Source: Pelargonium cotyledonis
Lineage: Eukaryota > Streptophyta > Magnoliopsida > Geraniales > Geraniaceae
Length of the DNA stretch: 24,951 nucleotides
Assembly: GCA_036897625.1 (NCBI GenBank)
Contig: JAYMTA010000715.1
Span: forward strand, 1-24,951
Reading direction: 5' to 3'
In this document: piece after piece, positions 1 to 9,735 of the stretch
How positions within the stretch are numbered: the first letter of the stretch is position 1
Layout: each line of letters begins with the position of its first letter
Made by a program: the position numbers and the translations under genes
Notes under the pieces: model-generated
Databases searched by the model: none
Told to the model about the DNA's origin: nothing
The model's input: the letters and a program-made list of their open reading frames with translations, nothing else

Positions 1-572
1 AGATCACCCAAACTAACAGTGGGACTTGTGTGACCAATTTTCCTTTATGTGAGAGACTGCTGTGGTTTATTCTTTTATTAGGGATTTGACTGGTGACTTT
101 TCAATAGGTGAGGGACCTCTAGAGTATTAAACCCTTGAATTTTTATACGGAAAAATATGATGATTTAATTTGAGTGACCAAAGGTCATTCTGTCAACGCC
201 GAACAACAAATACTATTTTTATAGAATCTTGTATTATCAAGCCGTGTTCAAGTTTTCATCATTGTAGTCACTAAATAAAGATGAAGATTAAAATATGAGA
301 ACCTTTAATAAGCTATAATAAGGTGGTTAAAATCATTTATTCTAAAACAACTTGTAAGTATGATTTCTTGACGTCTATGTTCCCCGCTCAATCTTTCTTC
401 ATGTGATAGAGTCAATACCTGTCAAACCCGGGAAAAAAACCGTATTAAAACGTGACCGAGTTGAGTGGTTTGCAAGGTTTGAAATGTTGCAAATATTATA
501 TTTCGAATTGAGCTTATATATAGATGGGCTATTCTCTACTGAGTTCAAAAAGAGGAGAAGAAAGAAGACTTC
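1..572. other. AT-rich upstream spacer
   Basis: No gene is supported here. The only sizeable open frame, at 403-609, has no recognisable protein and ends in the promoter of the next gene. The sequence is ordinary AT-rich plant spacer. A TATATATA stretch near 513-520 lies over 200 bases from the likely transcript start of the next gene, so I do not assign it as that gene's TATA box. Confidence 0.5.
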
Positions 573-731
573 GGGCCCATATTGCTGGGCCCATTTAAGT
601 AAAAAATAAATAGTAAATCACAAAAAAAACCTAATAATCTAACCTACCTAAATCAGCTCTCCAATCGAGTCGACTGGGTCAACCCGCGAGCCAACGGGAT
701 CAGCATGTATTTGGTGTAGCATATAGGGTTT
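573..731 (+). promoter_or_regulatory. Promoter with Site II (TGGGCC) and telo-box motifs
   Basis: GGGCCCA at 573-579 and TGGGCCCA at 586-593 are Site II-type elements, and TAGGGTTT at 724-731 is a telo-box (AAACCCTA on the other strand). In plants this pair is known from promoters of ribosomal protein genes and of nuclear genes for mitochondrial proteins, where TCP factors bind Site II. No good TATA box sits 30 bases before the presumed start near 740, as is usual for such housekeeping promoters. The motif set independently supports the mitoribosomal call for the gene downstream. Confidence 0.6.
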
Positions 732-789
732 GGGTTTTCACTCTTTCAACTCTCTGCGTGTATCGCAACCACCACTCGATTTCCTCTCT

Positions 790-1716
790 GTAAGTCTTTT
801 ACTGTTTCAGCTTTCAGATTTGATATTTTTATTCGGTTCAGATTTCGGTTATGAAAATGGTGTTTTTAAGGTGTTGGAGTGTTTACATTAAGTTTAAAGG
901 ATATTTTTATATGTTCTTATATAATTGCTAATCTAAATTGAAATGGGCATTAGTTTCGATTTCATTTGTTTGTCCCTCGAGCATTTTTTTTTTTTTTTTT
1001 GTTCTGGGAAGAGGCAGATTTGCTAATTACTTGTTTGCTTACTGAGAAAGTGGTTGGTAAAATTGACACATCAGGTGTTAAACTTTCAAGGGTAGGTTAA
1101 TTTGCACCAATTTTCTGCATTTCAGTAGGGTTGTAATTAATATTTGAAAATGCATTTGCTAGTGGTTTTGAGTTTGATAATTGGTATTGAATCCGTGATT
1201 TTGTGATATTTTGTGGAGAATATGAAGGAAAGCTAGGAGTAAGTGAGATGGTATATGTTTAGTAGCAGAATTTGCTATGGATACGACTTGAAACTTTGGG
1301 AACAATAGTTTGGTATACTTAGACTTGGGTGTCATACATCTTAGTGGTAAGACTAGTAAGGTTGTTATTTAGCATCGAGTTGAACTATATGTTGAAGCGA
1401 AGTAAATCTGGAAGGAATTTGCAGTGGAGCAATAATTTATAACTAACACCGTGCCTAACTTTTTCTATCGCCGTTATGGCCCTAGCCTTAGCTGTATCGG
1501 GTGAGTTTGGCTTTCACCGGTACAGTTCTAACCTGAGCTACGTGACAAATATTGGGCCTAACTTTGCAATGCTAAGTAAAGCCTATTTCCGATATCAAAT
1601 TCATGCTTTATAACCATTGTGGTGCGTATGTTACTTTGTGTTTCATTTTGTTGCATATATCAATACTTTTATGTTCGAAGCTTATCTAACCGACTGTATT
1701 TGTGTGTGTGTTTTAG
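790..1716 (+). other. Intron in the 5' UTR of the mL59-like gene
   Basis: A donor (CTCTCT then GTAAGT) at 790 and an acceptor (GTGTGTTTTAG) ending at 1716 bracket about 930 bases of T-rich sequence. The coding ATG follows 14 bases after the acceptor. A leader intron explains the long gap between the promoter motifs and the ATG; such introns are common in plant housekeeping genes and often raise expression. The long T run near 987-1000 lies inside it. Both splice sites are inferred from consensus only. Confidence 0.6.
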
Positions 1717-1730
1717 TAGATAACTTGAAG

Positions 1731-2132
1731 ATGCCATTCACAGGAAAAACTGGGAAAGTTGCAAAATCTGTGGTGAAGGCAGCTACAGGGAACCAGTATC
1801 CATGGCGGGAGAAGTTGGCGAAATACAAAGATGAGCTAGCCAAGGGTGTGTGGGGCTACATGCAGAATGGTTCCTGGAGGCCTCTCCGCATTAAAGCCCG
1901 TGAACGAGCTAGGCTCCGCAAAGAAGTCCTCCTTGCCGGTGAAGATTGGCCATATGATCCAGTAAAGAAAGAAGTGCCAGTCAAATTTAAAGGGCATAAA
2001 TGTGACAGGTTAGCTGCAGCAAGACGAGAAAACACCGCCAAACTGATGGAGCAAATGCCGAAAATGTTGGAAGAGTACAAGAAGCGGAGGTGGGAAAAGA
2101 AGATGAAGGAAGAAGATAAGAGAGAGAAGTGA
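1731..2132 (+). CDS. Mitochondrial large ribosomal subunit protein mL59-like
   Basis: This is a single coding exon of 133 residues, very basic (many K and R) and with no membrane segment. After a short N-terminus come Trp and Arg-rich stretches and an FKGHK motif at residues 86-90, then an A-A-A-R-R-E-N helix and a charged C-terminal helix ending in EEDKREK. The GHK motif followed by a long charged helix resembles fungal MRPL25/mL59, which also has KGHK before its charged C-terminal helix; the related animal protein is CRIF1/mL64. The likely role is a structural protein of the mitochondrial ribosome large subunit. I chose ATG 1731 because it is the first ATG after the leader-intron acceptor; the frame stays open upstream to 1617, but that part reads like intron. 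The family call rests on remembered similarity and could be wrong; that it is a real gene is much surer. Confidence 0.6.
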   Translation: MPFTGKTGKVAKSVVKAATGNQYPWREKLAKYKDELAKGVWGYMQNGSWRPLRIKARERARLRKEVLLAGEDWPYDPVKKEVPVKFKGHKCDRLAAARRENTAKLMEQMPKMLEEYKKRRWEKKMKEEDKREK

Positions 2133-2668
2133 AGGGTTTCCCTTTTTATCTTTATGTAATATCCTTTTCCTCAGCGTAGTGGAACATTGTTCTGTAAATC
2201 AGATGGTTCTTTAAACCGGGCTTCATTTCAATAATTCTGAGGATCTTTTGTTGCATTTTGAATCCAAAATTTATCTTGAAACTGAACGATGATGTTCATT
2301 TGCTGATACTGCCTAATGGATATACTAGAAATGTTTATGTTTTACGTTCATGTGTGTGCATGTCTAAATAGCAAGCGAAAAACGCACGAAATGACTTCAC
2401 AAGATTTGGAGGTAGTAGTGAAAAAGAAGAAATAAGAAAGCAACTACCAGTCAAACTTGCAGATAATGATCAAGCCAATAACGTAGTTCTTGAACTCTTC
2501 CAAACCTACCATTCTTTGTATTCGAGTGCTTTCTTGAGTAGCATCTTAGTTTTGTCCAGCTTTTCAAGGAGATGTTCTCTACTTTATCATCCAGCTCAAT
2601 TGCTTCCATTTCTGTTCTTTCTTTTTCTGTCTCTCTGCTCTGTGCTTTTCGATTGATCAAAGGTTAAG
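2133..2668. other. Spacer: 3' UTR of the mL59-like gene and promoter of the Rab5 gene
   Basis: The first part, with a TTCAATAATTC stretch near 2226-2236, fits a 3' UTR and poly(A) region. The rest must hold the Rab5 promoter and 5' UTR. The CT-rich run at about 2605-2645, just before the ATG at 2669, fits a plant leader. Minus-strand open frames here and into the Rab5 intron show no family features. Confidence 0.5.
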
Positions 2669-4521
2669 ATGGCGAAGCCCGGGATAAGGATCATACAAGC
2701 CAAGCTGGTGGGTATGTCTTGCCTTTTGTGTTCTTTTCTGGGTCAATTTAGCTGCGAGCAAGTTATTTGTGATGATCATTTTTTTCTGCAGGAACTGATA
2801 AGAGTTTTTCTTGGTAATGCTTGCACATATAATGTAAATTAACTTGGGCCAATTTTGAATTCTTGATTTCTTGTTTGCTATCATGAGTCAAAAAATTACA
2901 TTTTTTTTTTTGGGTTTCATGGCCAATTCATGGCATGTTATGGGTTTCTATGACAATTTGGTTCTAGTTTCTTGTGCTTCCCTCACCTTTTTGGCTTGTG
3001 AAGCTGCACATTTTGGAATAGTTACCAAAAGGTCAAACACAAACACAAGAAATTTTGTAAGAGAAATCCCCTTATTTTGCTGACTACTTCCCTCCAAGAT
3101 CATTTAAGCAGAGCAGTGAAAATAGCACCTGGGGATGTCAGGATCCCTCTTATGCAGTTTCTGTTAGATCTTCGCGTCAGAACGGCGTGTAAGGTTATGC
3201 GTCAGAGCGTGCCCGTGATCATTATTGAGTAGATGCTTGTAACCTAAGTCTCGGGGGAAAATCTTTACATCATGCTCATTGCTGGAAAGTTGGGCAATTG
3301 TGTCCCAAGACTCCAACATTAGGCCACCAAAACAGGAAACAATTGCTGCTTCATTTTTCGTTTCTTGTAGCTCTTGACTCGAAGAAACTGGAATATCCTC
3401 TGTGTTTATTATGTAGGTGATTCTTGGGGACGTTGGAACTGGAAAGAGCAGTTTGGTAATGAGATTTGTAAAAGGAGAGTATTTGGAAAACCAGGTTGTT
3501 CATGAGACCCTCTCTAGTTTCTTCAATGCTACAACTGTATCATAATTCACTGTAAATTGTTATTAACATCAGTGTAAGTGTATTTGCAGGAGACAACAAT
3601 TGGAGCAGCTTTTTTCACTCAAATTCTCTCACTGACTGAAGCTACTGTCAAGTTTGATATATGGGATACAGCGGGACAAGAACGATATCATAGTTTAGCT
3701 CCCATGTACTATCGCGGCGCTGCTGCAGCTATTGTTGTCTATGACCTGTCAAGCATGGTAAGCATCAATAAAATCTTCTGTATATACAGTCTCGAGTAAC
3801 ACAGTCATGTCAAGTAATGAACTTTAGTACCTCAAATGAGTTGTTTCAGCTTTCATTAACATGAATGCTCAAGTCATGGTCTCTGATTTTGCTCTGAGTT
3901 TCTACTTTTGTTCTCAGGAAACGTTCATTCGAGCCAAAAAATGGGTTGAAGAACTGCAAAGACAAGGTGAGGCCAATGACAGATCTTAAATATACATGCT
4001 TCCATGATTGTTCACTGAATTGTTGCAACATGTTTCGCAATACTAATTCTAGGAAATGCAAATACTGTAATGGCATTGGTGGCAAACAAGGCTGATCTGG
4101 AAGCAAAGAGAGAGGTCCAACCTGAGGTTATCTGCTGAACTCAAGTCTCTGAATATAGTCAATATACTTGTTACATTAGCAAATAAGTATGCAAAATGGG
4201 ACACATTTTATGGGCATCAATGACTGCAGGAGGGAGAGAAATATGCTCAAGAAAACGGGATGTTCTTCGTGGAAGCATCCGCGAAAACTGCACAGAATGT
4301 TAATGAAACATTCTATGAAATAGGTAATTAAGCAATTTGGTTAATTTCTCTGTTATGTATATATTTGTTGCTTCTCCCACAGCTTAATTATCGGCGTCGG
4401 ATTGTTTATGGTATTTGCAGCATTAAGACTGGTAAAAGCTTGCCCTCCAAGGCCAAGGGGGATGCATCTGCACAATGAAACACAAGACAGAAGAAGAAAA
4501 GGGTTTTGTTGCTTAGCTTAA
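2669..4521 (+). CDS. Rab5-family small GTPase (RHN1/RABF2-like), seven exons
   Basis: Exons: 2669-2707, 3417-3494, 3590-3757, 3918-3966, 4053-4126, 4230-4323 and 4421-4521. All joins keep frame and give 200 residues, the usual Rab5 length. All GTPase motifs are intact: P-loop GDVGTGKS (17-24), switch I TTIG (41-44), WDTAGQE with the catalytic Gln (64-70), NKAD (123-126) and SAK (153-155). IQAKL before the P-loop and [12 protein letters not shown] after switch II are plant Rab5 signatures. The tail ends GFCCLA, so Cys197 and Cys198 are the expected geranylgeranyl sites. Known role: the RABF2 group controls traffic to the late endosome and vacuole. The short N-terminus and C-terminal prenyl motif place it with RHA1/ARA7/RHN1 and not with the N-myristoylated ARA6 type. 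The first donor is GTGGGT, weaker than the GTATGT four bases on, but only the former keeps frame. Confidence 0.93.
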
Positions 4522-5271
4522 GGGTCTCACATGAGAGGAGGTGCTCAAGGGCCCAAAAGCTACAGGGAACAAAACATTATATATTTCAAGTCCTACTCTT
4601 TACTTACTACAAAAATGTGATAATTAGTTTATATTTATTCACAAATAAATGGTGTTAATATAACGATAAAATAGATGCTTTATTTGATCTAAGTTCAAGA
4701 ACAAGTTGTGGTTTACTATTAATCTCACTATGTGTTTTAGGTGGGAATTTACCCACTTTTTTTTGGCAACCTAACATCTCATTCAACAACAAAAATGGCT
4801 CATATTCCTTTATATATAATTACATATATACTACCAACTAATTTTTGTCTTAAGCTAAGCTAAATCATAAGATTATGACACCCCGTCAAATTTCATCCAT
4901 ATTCACTCAAGTGAATTGGTGGGAGTGCAACAACCTGTTCGAACTAAATATAATTTGGTTTAAACTATTCAATCTCTATTTTGTATTTATCAGAAATATG
5001 AGTCATTATAAATTAGCTGAGACTCTCAGCTAATAAACAAATAAAATGAATCCGAACGGAAGAAAGAAACGACATATTCTCATATCCAATCCTGATATCA
5101 CTCACTCAACTCCAAAGAAACAAGAAATCAATGGAAGAGCAAAGCAACAAAGCAAGAAACTCACCACCCACCTTCCTTCACTTCCATTAAAAACCAACTA
5201 ACATACCTTCCTTCCTCTCTATTTTCCCGCGCTCTCTCTCTCACACACACACAAACTTCCATAGTTCCATT
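4522..5271. other. Spacer between the Rab5 and LEA_2 genes
   Basis: This stretch is AT-rich, with the Rab5 3' UTR at its start and the LEA_2 promoter and leader at its end. The last 100 bases are pyrimidine-rich (repeated CCTTC, then CTCTCTCTCTCACACACACAC at about 5233-5253), a common form of plant 5' UTR and a small compound microsatellite. No further gene is seen. Confidence 0.5.
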
Positions 5272-7134
5272 ATGGCTTCCTCCAAACCCGACCCGTTTCA
5301 TCCCCAACCCGTATCTCCCTACTACTACACTCCTCTCCCTCCGGCCAACCACCCTATCCACGCCCAAAACTACATCGTCCTCCCACTCTACCACCCTCCC
5401 TCCACCTCCTCCAGCACCCGCTGCCGCCTAATCTGCGCCGCCACCCTAATCCTCCTCGGCGCCTTCATCTTCCTCTTCTGGCCCACCGACCCGGCCCTCA
5501 AGATCGCCCGGCTCCGTCTCGACCGCATCAAAATCCACACCTTGCCCGTCATCGCCGTCGACATTTCGCTGTTCCTCACCGTTAAGGTTCACAACACCGA
5601 CGTCTACTCCATGGACTACTCGTCGATCGACGTGGCGGTTGGTTACAGAGGGAGAGCTCTGGGTCACGTGAGGTCGGACCACGGGCACGTGAAGGCCAGA
5701 GGGTCGTCGTACGTGGACGCCAAGCTCGAGTTCAACGGCGTGGAGGTGCTCTACGACGTGGCGTACTTGCTGAAGGACCTCGCGAAAGGGACGGTGCCGC
5801 TTGAGACTGTCACGGAGGTCACTGGCAGTCTTGGGCTGCTCTTCTTTCAGCTCCCTTTTCAGGTAAATTTGGTCAAGTTTTGGTCTTTAAATTGTCAGAA
5901 TTTGTCAATGCTGCTAAAAAAATTGAATCTTTACCTCCAAAATCATGACCAATTCAGCAATATGAATGTAAGGGGAAAACCCATAATTTTGTTTGTATGA
6001 ATTCAAATGTTCTGCAAACCCCATTTTTGTATTGCTAATAGTTGTTGGATTAAACTTAAAGCTAATCCTACTTGCTACTGTAAGATTCAATTAAGAAATT
6101 ATCAACTTTTCAAGGTAAGCTTTGAGTAGGAAGTGGATTTCATGTAAGTTTTATAGATGTGTAATTGTTCATTTCCTTGGGAGTTTTCAATAGTCATCAG
6201 GATGCTGCTAAACATGTTCCATTAACTTTTGAAACTACCCGTGCTCCTTTTTGGTTAAATATTGGTTGGTCTGGATCCGGGCTAATGCACACAGTCCTCT
6301 ATTGCCATTATAATGTTAAATTATGTGTAGGATTGCATATTTGATAGAAACATTAGGCTTATGAAGTTGGTAAATTTACAATAATATCATTGAGTTTAAG
6401 TTCAAAGTTAACCTACCTTAATCTTATCTTTCGAAGAAATGCTTTAAAGCTAGCCTTTATGTGTCTGGTAGGTGCATTTGGTGTGACGGAGTATTATTCT
6501 TACACTGCTACGAAGTAAGATGTGTGTGGGGTCAATTAGTGTCTTAAATCATATTTTTTGTATGTATGGTTTGTATACTTGTGTTTTGTTATGTCATTAT
6601 GACAGTAGTTGACAGAGCAAAGTCTCACTTTATACTAGGAACTAAACCAGAGACAGAGCCACCTTGTCTTCGTCGTTATAGTTTGCAAAAAACTTATCCC
6701 ATTTTGCAATTTTCAGATTAAATAAATGATCTTGTATTTGCAGTCTGGCGCCACTTTTGGTGCATATACAACTGACAATACATGCCGATTCCTAATTGTT
6801 TTTCTCTTAGTTAATCGGTTTAAATTTTTATCCAATGCTTTTCGCTGTTGTTATTGTTATTTTCTTACAGGCAAAAGTATCGTGTGAGGTTTTAGTTAAT
6901 ACACGCAATCAAACAATTATGCGCCAAAACTGTTTCCCTGAGGTGAGGTCATTACTTATTATTCCATTTATGGTGAACTTGGAACTCTGCTTTTCAAATC
7001 TTATAAAAAGATAGATATTTAGCCTCTACATAATATCTGTCATAATTATTGACTCAAAAAGGTCTACTAATAATTTTTCTTCCTAGCACCTTTGGATACG
7101 AGTAACTAACTTGTTTCTTCAATCTGAACAGTGA
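5272..7134 (+). CDS. LEA_2 / NDR1-HIN1-like membrane protein, three exons
   Basis: Exon 1 (5272-5862) codes 197 residues and exon 2 (6871-6942) a further 24. A third exon from 7132 begins TGA, giving 221 residues ending in NCFPE. The N-terminus is Pro/Tyr-rich (PYYYTPLPP) and cytosolic by analogy. A single hydrophobic segment follows at about residues 53-70, then a LEA_2 (WHy-type) beta domain at about 95-215 with the typical VKVHNTDVYSMDYSSIDV stretch. Proteins of this group (LEA hydroxyproline-rich glycoproteins, NHL) sit in the plasma membrane or ER; some act in defence or dehydration responses, but this member's role is unknown. Exon 1 is very GC-rich beside its surroundings. The 1-kb intron has a clean donor (GTAAAT) and acceptor (TTTCTTACAG). 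The last junction is less certain: reading on past exon 2 adds about 25 residues, and another acceptor near 7140 would give a different tail. Confidence 0.82.
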
Positions 7135-7827
7135 TGAATATCAGAATGATGCAGAAGGTCCACCTCACAATCTGAAAGATATAACGGCAGTGCATCCCTT
7201 TTATGCTGCTTTAAACAGGTTCAGCCCGTTCAGGTGTGTGAGATGCGAAACTTGAGTAAATATATAATTCCTTGTTGTATTTTGTGTAATTGTATATCGA
7301 TACTGTACTGGTGGGGAAGGCAAATTTTCAATATAGCAAGTTCATATCAATTACTCTATCACAGCGCATCCAGAAGAGAAATGTGTAGTTTACTTGGCAG
7401 AACTTTAATTTGATAAAACACTGAAGATAGTTATGATCTTTGCATTGTTACTTTTGTATGCACTGCACGGTTATATACTTGGAAAGTAGGATCTAATGAT
7501 TTTTTGTCATCTAAACCACCCCCGCGAGATTAGTGATAGGTCTTGGATCTTGATGTAAAAAATAAGAAAGGATCTGATGGTCAATAATTCTCAGTTTTTC
7601 TGGAACTGATACGAACGAAATAGTGATTGCCGAACCTTGATTACTTGGCTTAAAAGCATGAAAACATCCGACCAAGTAGAGAAACCATATAGTAATTGTG
7701 TTACATGAGTATATATCGATCCATTTTTTGTTTATGTGAATTTATACATAAGACAAAAAACCCTAGGACTTAGTCCTGGTAGTTAAAAGATGAAAGGACA
7801 AAGCTTAAGGAAGTACACTACCTGGAC
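7135..7827. other. 3' UTR of the LEA_2 gene and spacer
   Basis: The first hundred or so bases are probably the LEA_2 3' UTR. The remainder is AT-rich spacer with no gene seen. Its right end should hold the 3' UTR of the minus-strand small gene, including a 10-bp inverted repeat reported separately. Confidence 0.45.
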
Positions 7828-7842
7828 CTATGCCTTAAGCTT
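7801..7842. repeat. 10-bp perfect inverted repeat at the end of a small gene
   Basis: AAGCTTAAGG at 7801-7810 and CCTTAAGCTT at 7833-7842 are perfect inverted copies with 22 bases between. The right arm lies over the last codons of the minus-strand gene and the left arm in its presumed 3' UTR, so the transcript could fold a short hairpin over its stop codon. AAGCTTAAGG is partly self-complementary, so chance cannot be ruled out. Confidence 0.5.
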
Positions 7843-8076
7843 CCTGACCCACTGATACTCGGCTCGATGTTGCCTGCACCTGAAGGACCCCGGGTGGCTT
7901 GTGGGTGAGCACACACACTTCTTTGCCTCGCCAGCCATCGGTGGTTGCTTCCCAGTAGCCACCGGTGGTTGCTCCCCAGTAACCACCTCTGGAACCGTCC
8001 CTGGCAATTCAACGAGCCTGATTCTGATTGCGGAATCGTAGTAGAAACCAAGGAAGGAGATAGCTGGATGACACAT
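7828..8076 (-). CDS. Small 'serine-rich protein-like' plant protein with CxCSPTxHPGSFRCR core
   Basis: This single-exon frame codes 82 residues. The core at residues 54-68, CVCSPTSHPGSFRCR, followed by QHRAEYQW, matches a plant family usually named 'serine-rich protein-like', whose members share C-x-C-[SA]-P-T-x-H-x-G-S-F-R-C-R and are otherwise variable. No biochemical role is established; the paired Cys and the His suggest metal or redox binding, but this is a guess. A Pro-rich linker precedes the core and carries two copies of TG[EK]QPP[VM]A. Support for the start: a TATA box, CTATATATAT, lies on the minus strand at 8140-8131, so a transcript would begin near 8100-8105, a short leader before ATG 8076. 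The exon is GC-rich compared with its flanks. An overlapping frame at 7818-8051 is a shadow. Confidence 0.68.
   Translation of the reverse strand: MCHPAISFLGFYYDSAIRIRLVELPGTVPEVVTGEQPPVATGKQPPMAGEAKKCVCSPTSHPGSFRCRQHRAEYQWVRKLKA
7935..7982. repeat. Two tandem 24-bp units inside the small Pro-rich gene
   Basis: Copies at 7935-7958 and 7959-7982 differ at only three positions (CCATCGGTGG versus CCACCGGTGG, TTCCC versus TCCCC, and the last base). Being 24 bases long, each unit codes eight residues and keeps the frame: TGEQPPVA and TGKQPPMA on the minus strand. This kind of in-frame duplication lengthens a linker without harming the conserved core, and it may vary in copy number between individuals. 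Confidence 0.8.
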
Positions 8077-8130
8077 GAGTACTCTTGTTAGTGACTATAA
8101 CTTACCAAATAGTTGATACTTGAGAAAGAG

Positions 8131-8140
8131 ATATATATAG
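8131..8140 (-). promoter_or_regulatory. TATA box of the minus-strand small gene
   Basis: The minus strand reads CTATATATAT from 8140 to 8131. It lies 55-65 bases before the ATG at 8076, leaving room for a start near 8100-8105 and a short leader. A (TA)n run can occur by chance in AT-rich DNA, so the position relative to the ATG is the main support. Confidence 0.5.
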
Positions 8141-9735
8141 ATGGTGTGTCTTCTCTGGGTTCTAAACTTATGCAAGAAGTAAAGGATGGAAAGGCCTTGA
8201 GGTATAGTAATAAAATGAAAAGTTTGGTTTTATTCTTGGAAAAGAAGCTCCTTTTTTTCTTGGCCTTTTTCAATATTGTGAGCTAGCACTGGCTTATTAT
8301 GTGAGTGGAGCTAAAAGGTGGTGTGACTTATCTTACTCCTACTGGAACTACTTGGTTTAGCAGACTTGAGGTGAAATATTGTGTGGTGGCATGATGGCCC
8401 AAACCACTTGTTTCTTGTTTGTTTGGCAAGAAAGAAAACGGAAATTGGAGAGAATCTTAAATATCAGATGCTGTTCTTGGTTGGGTTAAAGTGAAAGTGA
8501 GTCCCAGAAAAAATAAATGTAAAGATAAAGAATTAGAATTTGCTTTACTTGATGAAGATATGATCCTGATGGTTGATGTTTCTCACTTTTGGTACTTGTT
8601 CTTGTAGCTAATTTATTTCCACTTTCCAAATCGATTTATGCTTTTTAACAATAAAGGGTTCTGGTTCTGTCCCTCATATTGGACTTCTGGGTAGTCAAAT
8701 GTGCTCATCTATGAATGAAATTCATACAAGAATCATGCAATTTTCTATAGAAATTCTAGCTCTAGCCATAGCTTTGCATAACCCGAGAGTCTATATTGTG
8801 CGTTCAAAGACTATTGCGGATAGTTCTTCCTATCACTAGATGCAATCTTCTAACGCTTTTGAGCAACTGATTTTGTAAAACAAACATTCTCTCGAATGAA
8901 ACTTCTTTGATAGCTGAATTGAATCTCGGTAGTGAGTTAATATCTCTAAGTATTGAATATAATAGAGTGAGTGCACACTGTACAATATATATCTGACTGT
9001 TTATATTAAAGTATTTTCTCATCGTTATAGTTGTTATTCCACACATACGTTGTGTGGCACATTCTCGCTTCTAGTTGATAGGCCTAGTTACAACTTTTTG
9101 TCCACTAAGCCTCTTAAGTGCATGGTCATTCTAGTTAATCGGGTACCGAAAAAGCTGCTCTCCGATATTATGGTTAGGCAGCTCTTTTTATGAGTGCTTA
9201 TATGTGCATCTATTCCCCGAATGATCTACACTAATATTTAATTAAATATTTTAAATTCACTCATACGTTGTTGGTTGGTTTATACTTTTGAGTATTGCAT
9301 GAGTAAAAAAATCCAAACAAGAAATATAAAGTTGCCTAATAGAGGATAATCCTCTTTTTCATTGCCCTCTTTTTTTCCCTCAACTCAACAAATCCCATGT
9401 GCAATAATTTTCTGTTTTTTGGTTTAAAGTCCCAAGTCTTAAGTGTTAACCATTAATCACTAAAACTTGACCTCTAGTAGGGCTCCTCCTTTTTAGTTGG
9501 ATGTCACAGTTTTGTCTAGGCAAGCCCAGGGTATGGTCCCTACTCCTTCATCACCAGATTACATCTCCTTTCAAAGCCACTTTCAGAAGAAAATTGCCAA
9601 TTTCACCGATGAAGCGGATCCTTACATGTACCTCAATGCATATAGGCTGGTGTGGTGTATTTTCAGCCACAGAATCCTTCTTTCTCTCTATAAAATTTGT
9701 CCGGCTCTCACCTCATCCCCTTTCAATGCAGTAGC
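8141..9735. other. Long spacer without a supported gene
   Basis: About 1.6 kb of AT-rich DNA. Open frames at 8088-8273 and 8804-9046 on the minus strand and at 9497-9787 on the plus strand have no recognisable domain or codon pattern. A small imperfect hairpin is visible at about 9149-9191 (AAAAAGCTGC and GCAGCTCTTTTT arms with one bulged base). The stretch near 9500-9650 is less AT-rich than its flanks and reads MDVTVLSRQAQGMVPTPSS in one frame; it might be an old gene piece but matches nothing I know. Confidence 0.4.

Noticed and set aside
2657-3083. Open frames on both strands in Rab5 intron 1
   Set aside because: They lie in intron sequence or antisense to exon 1 and have no protein features.
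5161-5688. Three long minus-strand frames across the LEA_2 exon
   Set aside because: They are shadows of a GC-rich exon; the plus frame has the membrane segment and LEA_2 domain.
9149-9191. Hairpin AAAAAGCTGC ... GCAGCTCTTTTT, which looks like a Pol III or bacterial-type terminator
   Set aside because: The stem is short and bulged, no RNA gene precedes it, and such hairpins have no such role in plant Pol II genes.
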